A stretch of 64,000 nt of DNA from Actinoallomurus purpureus. Lineage in GTDB: Bacteria > Actinomycetota > Actinomycetes > Streptosporangiales > Streptosporangiaceae. Shown piece after piece: positions 35,645 to 44,612 of the stretch (positions within the stretch are counted from its first letter, which is position 1; the number at the start of each line of letters is the position of its first letter). Made by a program: the position numbers and the translations under genes. The notes under the pieces were generated by a model. That model searched no databases. It was not told where the DNA came from and worked only from the letters and a program-made list of their open reading frames with translations. The stretch lies in assembly GCF_024055795.1 (NCBI RefSeq), contig NZ_JAMXMY010000014.1, positions 62,001-126,000 of the forward strand. The letters run 5' to 3'.

Positions 35645-35926
35645 TCACCGGCCGCCGGCCCGCAGGGCTCTGAAACGGGGTGACGACTGTGGGAGGGGAA
35701 GAGCGCCCGGATCGTCAGCGCCGTCCCAGCTCACCCACCCTTCGTTCGGCATCGGGAAGCCCATGGCCGTGAAGGCCGAGAACTCGACGGGCGCTTGCGG
35801 CCGTACGGCCGCACCGTTCGGAAGCTGCCGAGCGAAGCCCTGGAACTGCGGCGGGGCCCGGCGGTGGTCGGTGGTGATCGTTCGGTATGTTCCGGGTGAC
35901 CGAATTTGGCAGAGCGCTGTGGGGGT
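35645..35926 (-). pseudogene. Gene fragment without start codon
   Basis: The reverse strand is open for 93 codons and reads RSPGTYRTITTDHRRAPPQF, then VEFSAFTAMGFPMPNEGWVS, ending LPQSSPRFRALRAGGR. The composition looks like true protein. No ATG, GTG or TTG precedes it before a stop at 35927. I do not recognise the family. Confidence 0.4.
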
Positions 35927-35932
35927 TCACGG

Positions 35933-36514
35933 ATGGACTTCGGCCCGGCTTCGAACGCCTGCCCGCTCTGTCGCATGACGGACCAGACCCAGCCGGTCCA
36001 GGGCATCGTCGCGTCCCAGACGGCGTACTCCAGCGCGTACGTCAGGGGCTACCGCGCGCACGGCACGTCGAGCACATCCCTGGCACAGCTGCTGGACCTG
36101 CCACGGCCCCGGCCTCCGCGCGGCATGGTCACCACCGGCTGGATACTCACGCTGCTCGGGGTGCCGCTGGCGGCACTGTTCGTCCTGGTCTCCTTGTGGG
36201 CACGCCACAACGAAACGGATCCCGCCCCCGCGTGGGCGTCCGTCATGGCGCCCCTGTTCATGACGATGCCCGTATGGCTGCCGGGACTCGTCTGCCTCGT
36301 CGTCGGGTACGCCCGCCTGCGCGGCTTCCGCCGCGGAGCTCCGCTCCGTGAAATGGCATGGCAGGTATGGTCGACCGCCCGCTACTGCGCCCGCGATCAC
36401 GTGGTCTTCCTGCCCCACGGCGTCCACGCTCCGGCGGAGTTCGCCCGCTCGCTCATCTTCGACACCGCCCAGCGCGCCCTGGCCGGACCCCATACGACCG
36501 GCCTCAGGGCGTAA
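35933..36514 (+). CDS. Membrane protein with N-terminal CxxC, hypothetical
   Basis: The 193-residue protein begins MDFGPASNACPLCRMTDQTQ, a half zinc-ribbon (one CxxC), and has two membrane helices (GWILTLLGVPLAALFVLVSLW and APLFMTMPVWLPGLVCLVVG) followed by a cytoplasmic C-terminus with REMAWQVWSTARYCARDHVVFLP. The ATG at 35933 starts the conserved motif. It resembles hypothetical proteins of actinomycetes of unknown role. Confidence 0.65.
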   Translation: MDFGPASNACPLCRMTDQTQPVQGIVASQTAYSSAYVRGYRAHGTSSTSLAQLLDLPRPRPPRGMVTTGWILTLLGVPLAALFVLVSLWARHNETDPAPAWASVMAPLFMTMPVWLPGLVCLVVGYARLRGFRRGAPLREMAWQVWSTARYCARDHVVFLPHGVHAPAEFARSLIFDTAQRALAGPHTTGLRA

Positions 36515-37112
36515 AGGCCACGGACGGTGGTTGCCGCGCCAGCACCGAGGTGCCGCGGTCTTACGTGAAGCGCTCCTCAATCCGGAGGCCATGCCGCAAG
36601 ATGGCGGCAGAAGTATCTAGGGGACTTAGAATCCGCGCAGATAGGCGCGGCAGGGCCGCCCCGGTAGCAAAGCAGGCACGTGCGCATGGTGGGCAAGTCA
36701 GAATAGCTCTTTGGTTGGAAATACCTCCGCAAGTCCGCCAGTAATGTGCCCAGCGCTCACTTCCACCTGCACGCGCACCCCGACGAGGTACTCCGTCGAC
36801 GCGGGCGGGTAGCTGCGACGTCGGCTCCTGCGCTGGGCAGGGGCCGGTTGCGACCGGATGCGCCAGCGATGGCGAGGTAGTTGACGTGCCGGCCCCGTGG
36901 GAAGGACGTGCCTGGAGCTCGTCTACAGCAGGAGATGCCACAGCACCTGTGCCAAGCCCAGTTGAGCAAGCCTGGCCGACTCTTCTTGGTCGAGAACACG
37001 AACGACGAAAGAGGAAACGGCCCACGAGAACCCCAGTGACTGGGACTTTCACTTTGTGTAAAGTCGCTAACAGTTAAGATCGGCAGATTTGGGACCAAGG
37101 GGATGTGGCAGT
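36515..37112. other. Intergenic region, no convincing gene
   Basis: This 598-base stretch before the toxin gene has lower GC in parts. A reverse frame ends LSARILSPLDTSAAILRHGLRIEERFT, which could be a decayed transposase tail, but this is not secure. An inverted repeat GACTTT...AAAGTC (about 37043-37064) and the AT-rich bases that follow may form the toxin-gene promoter. Confidence 0.35.
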
Positions 37113-38639
37113 GTGGCGGGTGGCCAGCGGGATTCGGTCCGGTTTTCGGTCGAGGTGTTGCTGTATTACGCGCCCCGGTTCGACGCGGCAGGCACGGCAT
37201 TGTCGCAGGCCGAGACGGCGGCGCAACGGAAGCTGGAAGGGTTGGGGTCGTTTTGGGGTTCGTCGTGGCCGGATGAGTCGTTCGCCGAATCCTACCGGCC
37301 GGCACAGCACTCACTCTTAGTAACGGTGCGGCAATGCGCGGCCCACCTTAGGGCGATAGCGAGCGGCATCCAACAGATGGCGCGCAACTACAGCGTCACC
37401 GAGGCGAACATGACCGCCGACATCGACCGGATCGCTGAGGCCGCGAGCCGAGAATCGCGGTTACTGCATAACACTGGTGGGCTCCCGCCCCCACCGGACG
37501 TGCCCGAAAGCACCCCACCAAGCTCACCGCGTACGACCCCGAATCCGACCCCGAATCGGTCACCGACCCCACCGGCATCGGCCCCGCCCGGGCCGCCGAA
37601 ATCCACGCAACCGGCGCCGGTGCGGACTCCGAGCCCGTCGCCGGAGGCAGCACCGGACCCGAACGCGTGGAAGCGGGCCGGGGCGACCTACTTCTTCGGG
37701 CCGTTCCCTACGGGCAAGCCGGAACTGATGGAGGAGGCCGCCGAGGCGTGGCGAGAGTTCGCCACCGCGCTGCGCACCGCCTGGGAGGACACCCAGCACT
37801 ACGCGGCCTACGTGTTGGCCGAAAGCGAAGGCCCGGCCGCCGACAGTTTCCGCCACCACGTGCAACGGCTGGTGGACTACAACACGGGATCGCTGACGTT
37901 AACGCTGCAGGGGTGCGAGCACACCGAGCGTGCCTGCCGGGACCAAGCTCAGGCAATCCGTGACCTGAAACGCCAGTTCGACGAACTCGCGTTGGAGTTC
38001 GCCCTCACGTTCATAATCGGCGAGGTCGTCGCCGCGTTCTTGGCCGCACCCACCGCAGGGGGCAGCGAGGCCGCCGGCCAGGCGGCCGAAGCCGCCGCAG
38101 AAGGCGGGATCACCGCCCGCGCGATGGCGTTGCTCCGTCAGTTCGTCGGAGCGGTCGTGGCTCGCATGAGGACCGTCGGCTCGGCACTGAGGGACCTCGC
38201 ACGAGTACTACCGACTTCAGAACGAGAAGCCGCCGGTCTGGGCAAGGTTACCGTCAAGATCATCAAGAATCAGCTCACGGAAGCCGAGGAGGCGCAGGCC
38301 AAAGAGCTCGCTGAGTATCTTGGTGGAAAGGAGTTCACCGGGCCGCCGACGAATAACTTCGAAGGCATCGACGGCTGGCTCGATGGCCAGGAGGTCAGCC
38401 TTAAGGAGTACTCCGGAACGTCTCCGTCTGCCGTGCTGAAACACGCGGTCAAAGCCGAGAGCCAGGCTACCAATGCGGGTTACAGTAACGTGACGCTGTA
38501 TATCAAGGCGCCGGACATGTCAGCGGCCAGACTGGCCGATTTTGCCAAGAACGGGCCGTTGGCGCAGATTCCAGGACGTGCGTCGATCGGACGGATCTAT
38601 ATCCGTACGGCGGACGGATGGCTAAGATTCCCTCAATAG
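37113..38639 (+). CDS. Polymorphic toxin with WXG100-like N-terminus and nuclease-like C-terminal domain
   Basis: Of 508 residues, about 1-115 are helical and contain SFWGSSWPDESFAESYRP, a WXG-like hinge seen in ESX substrates. About 120-195 is a Pro/Ser/Thr linker and about 200-375 a second helical region. The last about 120 residues (from KVTVKIIKNQLTEAEEAQAK) form a distinct domain with GIDGWLDGQEVSLKEYSG, which may carry an acidic residue and lysine of a PD-(D/E)XK-like nuclease, and AESQATNAGYSNVTLYIKAP. The GTG at 37113 has AAGGGGATG upstream. Secretion through a type VII system is inferred. The following gene is the immunity candidate. Confidence 0.75.
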   Translation: MAGGQRDSVRFSVEVLLYYAPRFDAAGTALSQAETAAQRKLEGLGSFWGSSWPDESFAESYRPAQHSLLVTVRQCAAHLRAIASGIQQMARNYSVTEANMTADIDRIAEAASRESRLLHNTGGLPPPPDVPESTPPSSPRTTPNPTPNRSPTPPASAPPGPPKSTQPAPVRTPSPSPEAAPDPNAWKRAGATYFFGPFPTGKPELMEEAAEAWREFATALRTAWEDTQHYAAYVLAESEGPAADSFRHHVQRLVDYNTGSLTLTLQGCEHTERACRDQAQAIRDLKRQFDELALEFALTFIIGEVVAAFLAAPTAGGSEAAGQAAEAAAEGGITARAMALLRQFVGAVVARMRTVGSALRDLARVLPTSEREAAGLGKVTVKIIKNQLTEAEEAQAKELAEYLGGKEFTGPPTNNFEGIDGWLDGQEVSLKEYSGTSPSAVLKHAVKAESQATNAGYSNVTLYIKAPDMSAARLADFAKNGPLAQIPGRASIGRIYIRTADGWLRFPQ

Positions 38640-38664
38640 TTTCGAGTATTTCACGGGAGGGCAT

Positions 38665-39171
38665 GTGGCGGTCGAATGGTGGACGCGAGTCAATCAAGGT
38701 TTTTCGATAGCGGATCTACTCAGGGCCGTCGCGGCGGTCCTTGACGACATCGGCTTTCCTGGGATCGAGTTGGCTCCTAGTCCTGAAGATGCCACGGGCC
38801 AAGTCATTGGTTCCGGTCGGGCTGATATCGAGATCAGGATCTCGACCACGGATAGAAAACATTCGAATACGGTGAGCTTCCAGGATTTCGGGGATCCAGA
38901 TGATCCAGAACTCGGGGGATGGATCACAGTCACCCCGTGGCGAGACAACCTCTCCATCGTCCTGTCAATAGCCACCATAATCGCCGCAGCGAAATTGACG
39001 AAGTCTCCGGTCGTCGACGAGTCGCAGTTGCTGGGTGGCAGGCAACAGGATCCAGAGGATCTGATCGAGGCCATTAAGCAACATTCCATTGAACAAGCCG
39101 TTCCGCCTGCCGAAAAAGCGCAATCGCTATTGCGAAGCTTCCAGCCGGGCCTGCTAATTGTAGGTCAGTAG
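38665..39171 (+). CDS. Candidate immunity protein for the toxin
   Basis: The 168-residue soluble acidic protein starts 25 bases after the toxin stop, with GGGAGG before a GTG. It reads GFSIADLLRAVAAVLDDIGF, then VSFQDFGDPDDPELGGWITVTP. No known family was recognised. The assignment rests on position, strand, size and acidity; it is the usual arrangement for polymorphic-toxin immunity genes. Confidence 0.65.
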   Translation: MAVEWWTRVNQGFSIADLLRAVAAVLDDIGFPGIELAPSPEDATGQVIGSGRADIEIRISTTDRKHSNTVSFQDFGDPDDPELGGWITVTPWRDNLSIVLSIATIIAAAKLTKSPVVDESQLLGGRQQDPEDLIEAIKQHSIEQAVPPAEKAQSLLRSFQPGLLIVGQ

Positions 39172-39330
39172 AATTATTCGGCACGGTATCGGCGCCATCT
39201 GTGGTGCTCGGTCGGCGACGCTGGATGGTCTCGGCTTGGACGACATACCCGACCGTCCCGCCGATCGTGCTCGCCTTCAAAGACGACGCCGTTGCCGTCA
39301 ATAAGGGCCCCGTCTTCGGCGGCCTGTGCG

Positions 39331-40509
39331 TCAGCCGGCCGAGGCGGCGGTGATTCCGGCACGGTCGAATCGGGCGATGAGGCTTGGCTTGCGGAGATGT
39401 TGTTGGCGCAGGAGCGAAAATCGCCGCGTGAACTCCTCCGCCTGGCCGCCGCGTGATGCGACCACCTGGAGATCCTGGAGGATCTCGACGGCTGCGTCGT
39501 AGTCGCCCTGCCGACGGGTGTCGATCAGCGCGTCGACCCGCGCCCAGGCCGTTTCCTGGTCGCGGGCCAGGGCATCCAGCCGCTTGTCCCGGGCCAGCTC
39601 ACGTTCCTGGGCCCGGCGAGCCTCTTGGGCGGCAAGCGCGACCTCGGCCTGCCGATGGCGTTCCTGCCGGATCTTCGCTGCGGCGTCCAGCAACTCGGCC
39701 ACCGTACGGCGGGAACGGCCATCGTCGCTGGTGCCTGGGTCACCACGGAAACGGCGCAGCAGCTCCATCTGGACTCGGGCGCCGTGGCCTTGCGCGACCT
39801 GAAACAGGAGCGTCTCCTTGTCCCCGGAGGGCAGATCCTTGAGCCATCTGGCCAGTTTCCGGGGATCGTCCCTGGTCTCCGCCAGGGCCGGGCTCGTCTG
39901 GGCCGCGACCGTGAGCAGGTCGGCGTCAAGGCGGAGGAGGTCCGCCAGGGCCCGCTGCGGCGCGGTGAGGGAGCCCAACCCGGCGGGCACCGGCGGTTCG
40001 AGTTCGTCCTCCTCGTCGTAGTCGAAGGCGTCCTCGTCGCGTTCCCACGCCCCGTAGCCGGCCAGCCAGGCCAGATGAAGAGACCGCAGGTCACCGGACG
40101 CGAGTTCGGCGCGAACACCGACGATGGCCGACAGGGAGTCCTCGGCGCCCTCCACCCAGTCGCCGCCCTCGTCCTCGCTGGTCAGACCGAGGATGAGATG
40201 CTCCTTGGAGGTCCAGGCGGTCACGTGCGGGTCGATGAGGTACTGCTCGACGGCCTTGAGATCGAGGAGAGCACGGGGCACGCGGAGCATGACCTGGTGG
40301 GTGCCCCAGCTGGTGACGTAGAGGTGAGCGTCGTAATAGCGCTCCATCATCCTGCGTGGATCGCCGCCGAAGTCGCCCCAGTGGTATTCGTTGGTGAAGC
40401 TCGTGGCGGTGATCCGGGCTCGGGTGGACAGGGCGCGGACCTCGGCCTGCTGCCGTTCGTCCAGGGGGCGGTCGACGGCCAGGAACTCGTAGTACTGGTA
40501 TTCGCTCAT
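39331..40509 (-). CDS. Conserved hypothetical, coiled-coil C-terminal region
   Basis: The 392-residue protein starts MSEYQYYEFLAVDRPLDERQ and continues LSTRARITATSFTNEYHWGDFGGDPRRMMERYYDAHLYVTSWGTH, a pattern of an actinobacterial conserved family often near SWIM-zinc-finger protein genes. The region about 290-350 (RQERHRQAEVALAAQEARRA onward) is a long charged helix, probably coiled coil. The ATG at 40509 opens the conserved block. Function unknown; the neighbour at 40523 is on the same strand and probably in the same operon. Confidence 0.75.
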   Translation of the reverse strand: MSEYQYYEFLAVDRPLDERQQAEVRALSTRARITATSFTNEYHWGDFGGDPRRMMERYYDAHLYVTSWGTHQVMLRVPRALLDLKAVEQYLIDPHVTAWTSKEHLILGLTSEDEGGDWVEGAEDSLSAIVGVRAELASGDLRSLHLAWLAGYGAWERDEDAFDYDEEDELEPPVPAGLGSLTAPQRALADLLRLDADLLTVAAQTSPALAETRDDPRKLARWLKDLPSGDKETLLFQVAQGHGARVQMELLRRFRGDPGTSDDGRSRRTVAELLDAAAKIRQERHRQAEVALAAQEARRAQERELARDKRLDALARDQETAWARVDALIDTRRQGDYDAAVEILQDLQVVASRGGQAEEFTRRFSLLRQQHLRKPSLIARFDRAGITAASAG

Positions 40510-40522
40510 CGTCGCTTCGTCG

Positions 40523-40834
40523 TCAAGGGGTCCAGTGCCGGTAGGCGTCGATCCATTCGGCACCGGCCGGGGGCGGGGCGGGCAGTGGCAGATCCAGGAG
40601 GCCGATCGCCTGGCGATTCCTCTTACGGGTGCAGATCGCGACGATGCCGCTTCCGGGCACCAGGTCGATCTTCGTAACGGTCACCTCGACGCCCAAGACG
40701 GTGGTCTGGAATGGAACAGCGAGCTCCTGCTCGATCACGGCGTGGAAGGCCGTGAGCTGTTCGTACTCGTCATAGGCGTCGACGACGGCCTGCTCGACCA
40801 GGGCGTCCAGCTCGGCCTTGCTCGGCTTCGCCAC
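40523..40834 (-). CDS. Conserved hypothetical small protein
   Basis: The 103 residues read ELDALVEQAVVDAYDEYEQL, FQTTVLGVEVTVTKIDLVP, GIVAICTRKRNRQAIGLLDLPLP, a pattern of a small conserved family with beta strands. The GTG at 40834 begins it. The stop lies 13 bases ahead of the next gene on the same strand, so they form an operon. Function unknown. Confidence 0.65.
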   Translation of the reverse strand: MAKPSKAELDALVEQAVVDAYDEYEQLTAFHAVIEQELAVPFQTTVLGVEVTVTKIDLVPGSGIVAICTRKRNRQAIGLLDLPLPAPPPAGAEWIDAYRHWTP

Positions 40835-40977
40835 GTCCGGCAGCCTACCGAGGCGGGGAATGGACTACGTCAGGGATCGGCGTCATTTCGAGATTCAGGC
40901 TCAGTCGTCCGCATCCTCGATCATCGGAACTCATCAGCCTCCCCAAGCCCCCGCCCAAACGACGCTGATGTCGTCGC

Positions 40978-42840
40978 TCAGGCGACCTGGAGGAGGTCGG
41001 CGAGGAATTCGCGAGTCTCCGGATCGACCGCGTAGATCACCGTGCCGACCATCCCGCGCGTCAGCAGCACCTTGTGGATGTTGCGGATGTGCCGGGCGTA
41101 CTGCAGGTCGGTGACGGAGCGCCGCTTGAAGTCGGGGTCCTTGTTGGCCTCCCGTACGGTGACCAGCCGACCGTTGCGGGCAACGATGTCGGGGCCGAGG
41201 ATGACGCCCGACCAGTCGTACTCGAAGCCCTGCGCGGTGTACACGCAGCCGACCTGCTCGAAGCCGCCGTCGAACGTCGCCCACAGCGCGCTCGGCGGCG
41301 CGTCACCGACGGCCCGCTCGCCCTTGACATTCCACGGCCGGGCCCAGTCGCCGATGTGGACGTCGTTGATGAGGCCGTCAGGTCCGGAATCGCTCCACGG
41401 CCAGCAGTACCCCGCTGAGATCCGTGCGGAGTAGCCGTCCTTGAGCTTGTCCCGCAGGAGGTTCTCCATCTCCCACGGCGACTCCGCGAGCCGTACCTCG
41501 AAGTGGTCGTCGCCGGTCCACTCCTCGGGGCCGCCGGGCTCCAGGTTGAGGAGCCGGAGAACCCACTCCTCGTACTTGCGGCTGCCACCGCACCGGAACT
41601 GACCGTCGAGCGGAACGTGGTGGACCCGGATCCCCATCGCGGTGGCGTGGGCCTTGATGGCTTCGACGGTCCCGATCTCGTTGGGCTTCACCACCTGGTG
41701 CTCGTCGAGCAGGAAGACCGGCACCCGGGCGGTGGCGATCAGTTCGTCGACCTGAAGCCGGCCCGTACGCTGCGTCGCCTTGGTGAAGCGGTTCGCGGAC
41801 GTCTCCCGGATCCGGTGCGCCTCGTCGCAGATGAGCACCTCGAGGCTGTTCGACTCCGCATCCATGAAGCTGTTGAAGTACTTGAACATGTTCTTGACGC
41901 GGGACGAGCCCTTGCCCACGTGCCGGCGCATCGTCTGGGTGAACGACCGTGAGCCGGTCGCGTGCAGGACGGAGTATCCCTGGCGGGAGAGGTCGCCCAG
42001 CAGGGACAGTGCGATGACGCTCTTGCCACTGCCCGGTCCGCCGGTGACGATGACGACCTCTTTGGCGTCGGACTGCCGGGCCTTCTTTACGGCATGCTGC
42101 ACGAGGTCGTACGCCAGCCGCTGCTCGGCGAGCAGCGTGAACTGCTCCTGCTTCTTGATCTCGTCGGCGGCGAGCTTCAGGAGCTGCTTCGAGGGGCGTA
42201 CGGCGCTGGCGAGGAACCGATCCGCGGCGCCGGCCCCGCTCTTGGGAGCGAACTGTCCCTGGAGGTATTCGAGGAAGGCGCCCCGACGAGTCTTGGTGAA
42301 GAGCCTGGTGCGCTCGGTGGTGGACAGCTCGAAGAGGTCCTGAACGTCGAGGTCCGCCGCGTTGTGGAGGTACGCGACGCCCCGGACGGCGTCCGGATGC
42401 TCGCTCAACGATCCGATGAAGTCGGCGATGTGCTCGCAGTAGCCCTGGACCTGCAGCAGGGGATGGCCGAGGGGGCGGTGGATGCCCTCGACCAGGACGA
42501 GGTGCTCATCGTCCTCGTAAAGATCGGCCTGGCTCCACTGCTTGAGCTCGACGACCACATAGGCATCGCCGCCGGTCCGCGCGTCGACCCCCGCGAGCAC
42601 GACGTCGGCGCGTTTGCTGGTCAGGGGAAGTTGGTACTCGATGAGCATCTCGACCTTGCCGAGACCCGCCTCGACAAGGTCCCGGGCGAGCACCGGGATG
42701 CTCCGTGGCCAGGACTTCTTCTCCGACGCGGACGGGTACCTGCCCGTGGTCGCCTTGACGTGATCGGCGAGGATCCCGGCAAGTTTTCGTTCCATCGGTG
42801 AGCCGACCAGACTCTCGGCGGACACACGAAGCGCCGTCAC
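40978..42840 (-). CDS. DUF2075-type P-loop NTPase/helicase with nuclease-like N-terminus
   Basis: The 620-residue protein has an N-terminal restriction-like segment (KRADVVLAGVD, then YVVVELKQWSQADL at about 100, an Asp followed by ExK), and a superfamily 1-like ATPase with Walker A VTGGPGSGKSVIALSLLG, Walker B LICDEAHRIRE and a C-terminal VYTAQGFEYDWSGVILG. This is the DUF2075/Schlafen-group-3-like arrangement. Proteins of this type occur in defence islands, so it may restrict phage or process foreign DNA, but this is inference. GTG at 42840 has GGGGGAAG upstream; a longer frame to 42885 is less likely. Confidence 0.8.
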   Translation of the reverse strand: MTALRVSAESLVGSPMERKLAGILADHVKATTGRYPSASEKKSWPRSIPVLARDLVEAGLGKVEMLIEYQLPLTSKRADVVLAGVDARTGGDAYVVVELKQWSQADLYEDDEHLVLVEGIHRPLGHPLLQVQGYCEHIADFIGSLSEHPDAVRGVAYLHNAADLDVQDLFELSTTERTRLFTKTRRGAFLEYLQGQFAPKSGAGAADRFLASAVRPSKQLLKLAADEIKKQEQFTLLAEQRLAYDLVQHAVKKARQSDAKEVVIVTGGPGSGKSVIALSLLGDLSRQGYSVLHATGSRSFTQTMRRHVGKGSSRVKNMFKYFNSFMDAESNSLEVLICDEAHRIRETSANRFTKATQRTGRLQVDELIATARVPVFLLDEHQVVKPNEIGTVEAIKAHATAMGIRVHHVPLDGQFRCGGSRKYEEWVLRLLNLEPGGPEEWTGDDHFEVRLAESPWEMENLLRDKLKDGYSARISAGYCWPWSDSGPDGLINDVHIGDWARPWNVKGERAVGDAPPSALWATFDGGFEQVGCVYTAQGFEYDWSGVILGPDIVARNGRLVTVREANKDPDFKRRSVTDLQYARHIRNIHKVLLTRGMVGTVIYAVDPETREFLADLLQVA

Positions 42841-42955
42841 GGACTTCCCCCAGGCAGCACGAAGAACTCGTGCGGGTGGGGGCATGTCCGCGATCAGAAC
42901 CGATCAGCGGAAGCCCCGGGCCGCTACCTAACGACTGACGAGGTTACAGCCGGAC

Positions 42956-43243
42956 ATGGTGACGTACATGGCGCCCGCCGAACGGGCGGTCGAGGTGCGG
43001 CTGCCGTCCGGCCCGACGCCGATCGTCGTGGCGTCCTGGCAGGTCGCGTTCCGCGAGTGCCGTCAGGTGCTGTGCCTGCGCGTCGACGGCCTTTCCGCAC
43101 GGGTCGTCGTGCCCAGCCCGGGCGCGGACGAGCGGATCGGCACCATCGCCGACCCGGTCCTCGAAGCAATAGCCACGCCCACCTGGGCGACACGTCCGGC
43201 GAGGTCACCCTCACCGGAGCGCCGGGAGCCGCGCCGCGGGTAG
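42956..43243 (+). CDS. Small hypothetical, uncertain
   Basis: A 95-residue frame begins MVTYMAPAERAVEVRLPSG and reads SWQVAFRECRQVLCLRVDGL before an arginine-rich end. It may be an intact small gene or the head of a decayed one, as it runs into the GH105-like relic. Confidence 0.25.
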   Translation: MVTYMAPAERAVEVRLPSGPTPIVVASWQVAFRECRQVLCLRVDGLSARVVVPSPGADERIGTIADPVLEAIATPTWATRPARSPSPERREPRRG

Positions 43244-43249
43244 GCTGGC

Positions 43250-43520
43250 ACGACCGCGGCTGCGGCGTGCATCGCGGCCGCGATGTTGCGGGTTGCCCAC
43301 CTCGGCGTGTCACCGGACCCGCTCCGCGAATCCGCGTGGCGCGCCCTCGCCGGCGTCGACGCGTTGGTGGCCGACAACGGCACCTGACCCGAACCAGCGC
43401 TGGCACGGTCCTGCAGCTCGTCCCGTTCGGCTACTCGGTGATTCGCGACGACCCCGTTCAGCCATGGGGACAAGGCCTCGCCTCACACGCCTACGCCGCG
43501 GCTATGCACGACCGACGACA
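43250..43520 (+). pseudogene. GH88/GH105-like glycoside hydrolase relic, 3' part
   Basis: The forward strand reads AAAMLRVAHLGVSPDPLRES, ALAGVDALVADNGT and a stop, then after a frame break LVPFGYSVIRDDPVQPWGQG, LASHAYAA. The order fits the C-terminal half of a GH88/GH105 unsaturated-glucuronyl or rhamnogalacturonyl hydrolase (PWGQG). An about 100-base tail is repeated at 45505-45608. The gene is broken by stops and frame changes. Confidence 0.55.
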
Positions 43521-43589
43521 CGTGAATTACCACACGATGAGCGGCGTGGCGACGAAGCAGATAGACGAGCGGCGAGGCAGCGGTAAGGG

Positions 43590-44612
43590 TTAGAGATGTT
43601 CTCGGATCTGCATCATGTGATCGCGGCGGTGGGACGGAGCCGGTAGGCGCTTAAACGTCCCGTCCTCATCTCTATGAACGCAGTCGATGCCATAATGGTG
43701 GAGCAGCTCGATATCGGAATTGGCTGGGCGGCTTGGGAACAGACCCGTGAGGCGTGTTACCTTCTGTTGAATCTGTAGATAATAATCTAGGAGTTGGCCT
43801 AGCGCTTGGCGAACAAAATGGTGATCGGCAGATCTCTTTGCTTCGATTACATCGGCGTCGTCGTGGGTGACGACGTATAGGTCAGTAACTCCCGACGGCA
43901 CGCGGATTCGGGTAACACTGGCCCCGTCGAGCGCCGCTCGATATTCCCTTACCAGGATTGCTTCAACGCGACGGACCAGGGTTGTCCCAGTGGCCTTTTC
44001 GTAACAGGTATTTTCGGTATTAACGGCTTCTACGTCGACGATCTGTGACTGGCTGACGAGGCTATCTATCAGTTTTTGTTCCTGCTTGATGGCTTTGCGA
44101 GCCGCGGTCAGTGTTTCGATGTTAAGGCCGTCGATGATTATATTCGCCTTGTATGCATCCAGGAGTCGTAGACCCATGAAATTGTCGCCGGAATTGAAAC
44201 CCGGTAGATCCCAAATCTCCTCGTAGGGGATCACGGTGGCCTGGAAGCTGAGCAAGCTGTAGACGTTTCGGTAGGATCCTCGTTCAGGGTGTGGGGCCCA
44301 GAGGGTGTCGGCGAACGCCGGGTTGCGGAAGCTATATCCGACCTCGCCTACGGCCCTGACTAGCTTTTTCCCTGTAAACAGAACCACGTCGCCAGTCTGG
44401 AGTTTTCCCATTTTCTTATCGTGGTTACCGGTCGCGCCCCAGAATCGAGCCGCACCTGAAACGTGCAGGGTGTCAAGGCCGGCGCGATCAGCTGAGGTCA
44501 GGGCTTCTGCGTGTGGGCTTGCGCCGTATTCGATCTCTTGATCCAAAGTGTCTCGCCAGTGCCTCTGTGCCGTTGGGTTGCCAAAGGAGGGCTGGATGAC
44601 GACCTGTGTCAT
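43590..44612 (-). CDS. EVE-like domain protein with PD-(D/E)XK nuclease, candidate modification-dependent restriction protein
   Basis: The 340-residue protein has an N-terminal EVE/PUA-like segment (SGAARFWGATGNHDKKMGKL, GDVVLFTGKKLVRAVGEVG, about 50-115), a middle helix region and a C-terminal nuclease segment. There DLYVVTHDDADVIEAKRSAD and FVRQALGQLLDYYLQIQQ give Asp, then ExK, as in PD-(D/E)XK enzymes. EVE domains bind modified bases, so a type IV-like enzyme is plausible. GAGGAC precedes the ATG. It lies between two GH105-like relics, near the phosphorothioation genes, in less GC-rich DNA. Confidence 0.7.
   Translation of the reverse strand: MTQVVIQPSFGNPTAQRHWRDTLDQEIEYGASPHAEALTSADRAGLDTLHVSGAARFWGATGNHDKKMGKLQTGDVVLFTGKKLVRAVGEVGYSFRNPAFADTLWAPHPERGSYRNVYSLLSFQATVIPYEEIWDLPGFNSGDNFMGLRLLDAYKANIIIDGLNIETLTAARKAIKQEQKLIDSLVSQSQIVDVEAVNTENTCYEKATGTTLVRRVEAILVREYRAALDGASVTRIRVPSGVTDLYVVTHDDADVIEAKRSADHHFVRQALGQLLDYYLQIQQKVTRLTGLFPSRPANSDIELLHHYGIDCVHRDEDGTFKRLPAPSHRRDHMMQIREHL

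Noticed and set aside
36561-37052. Reverse 163-codon frame before the toxin gene
   Set aside because: Arginine/serine-rich with no ribosome site; only its last few residues look like a protein tail.
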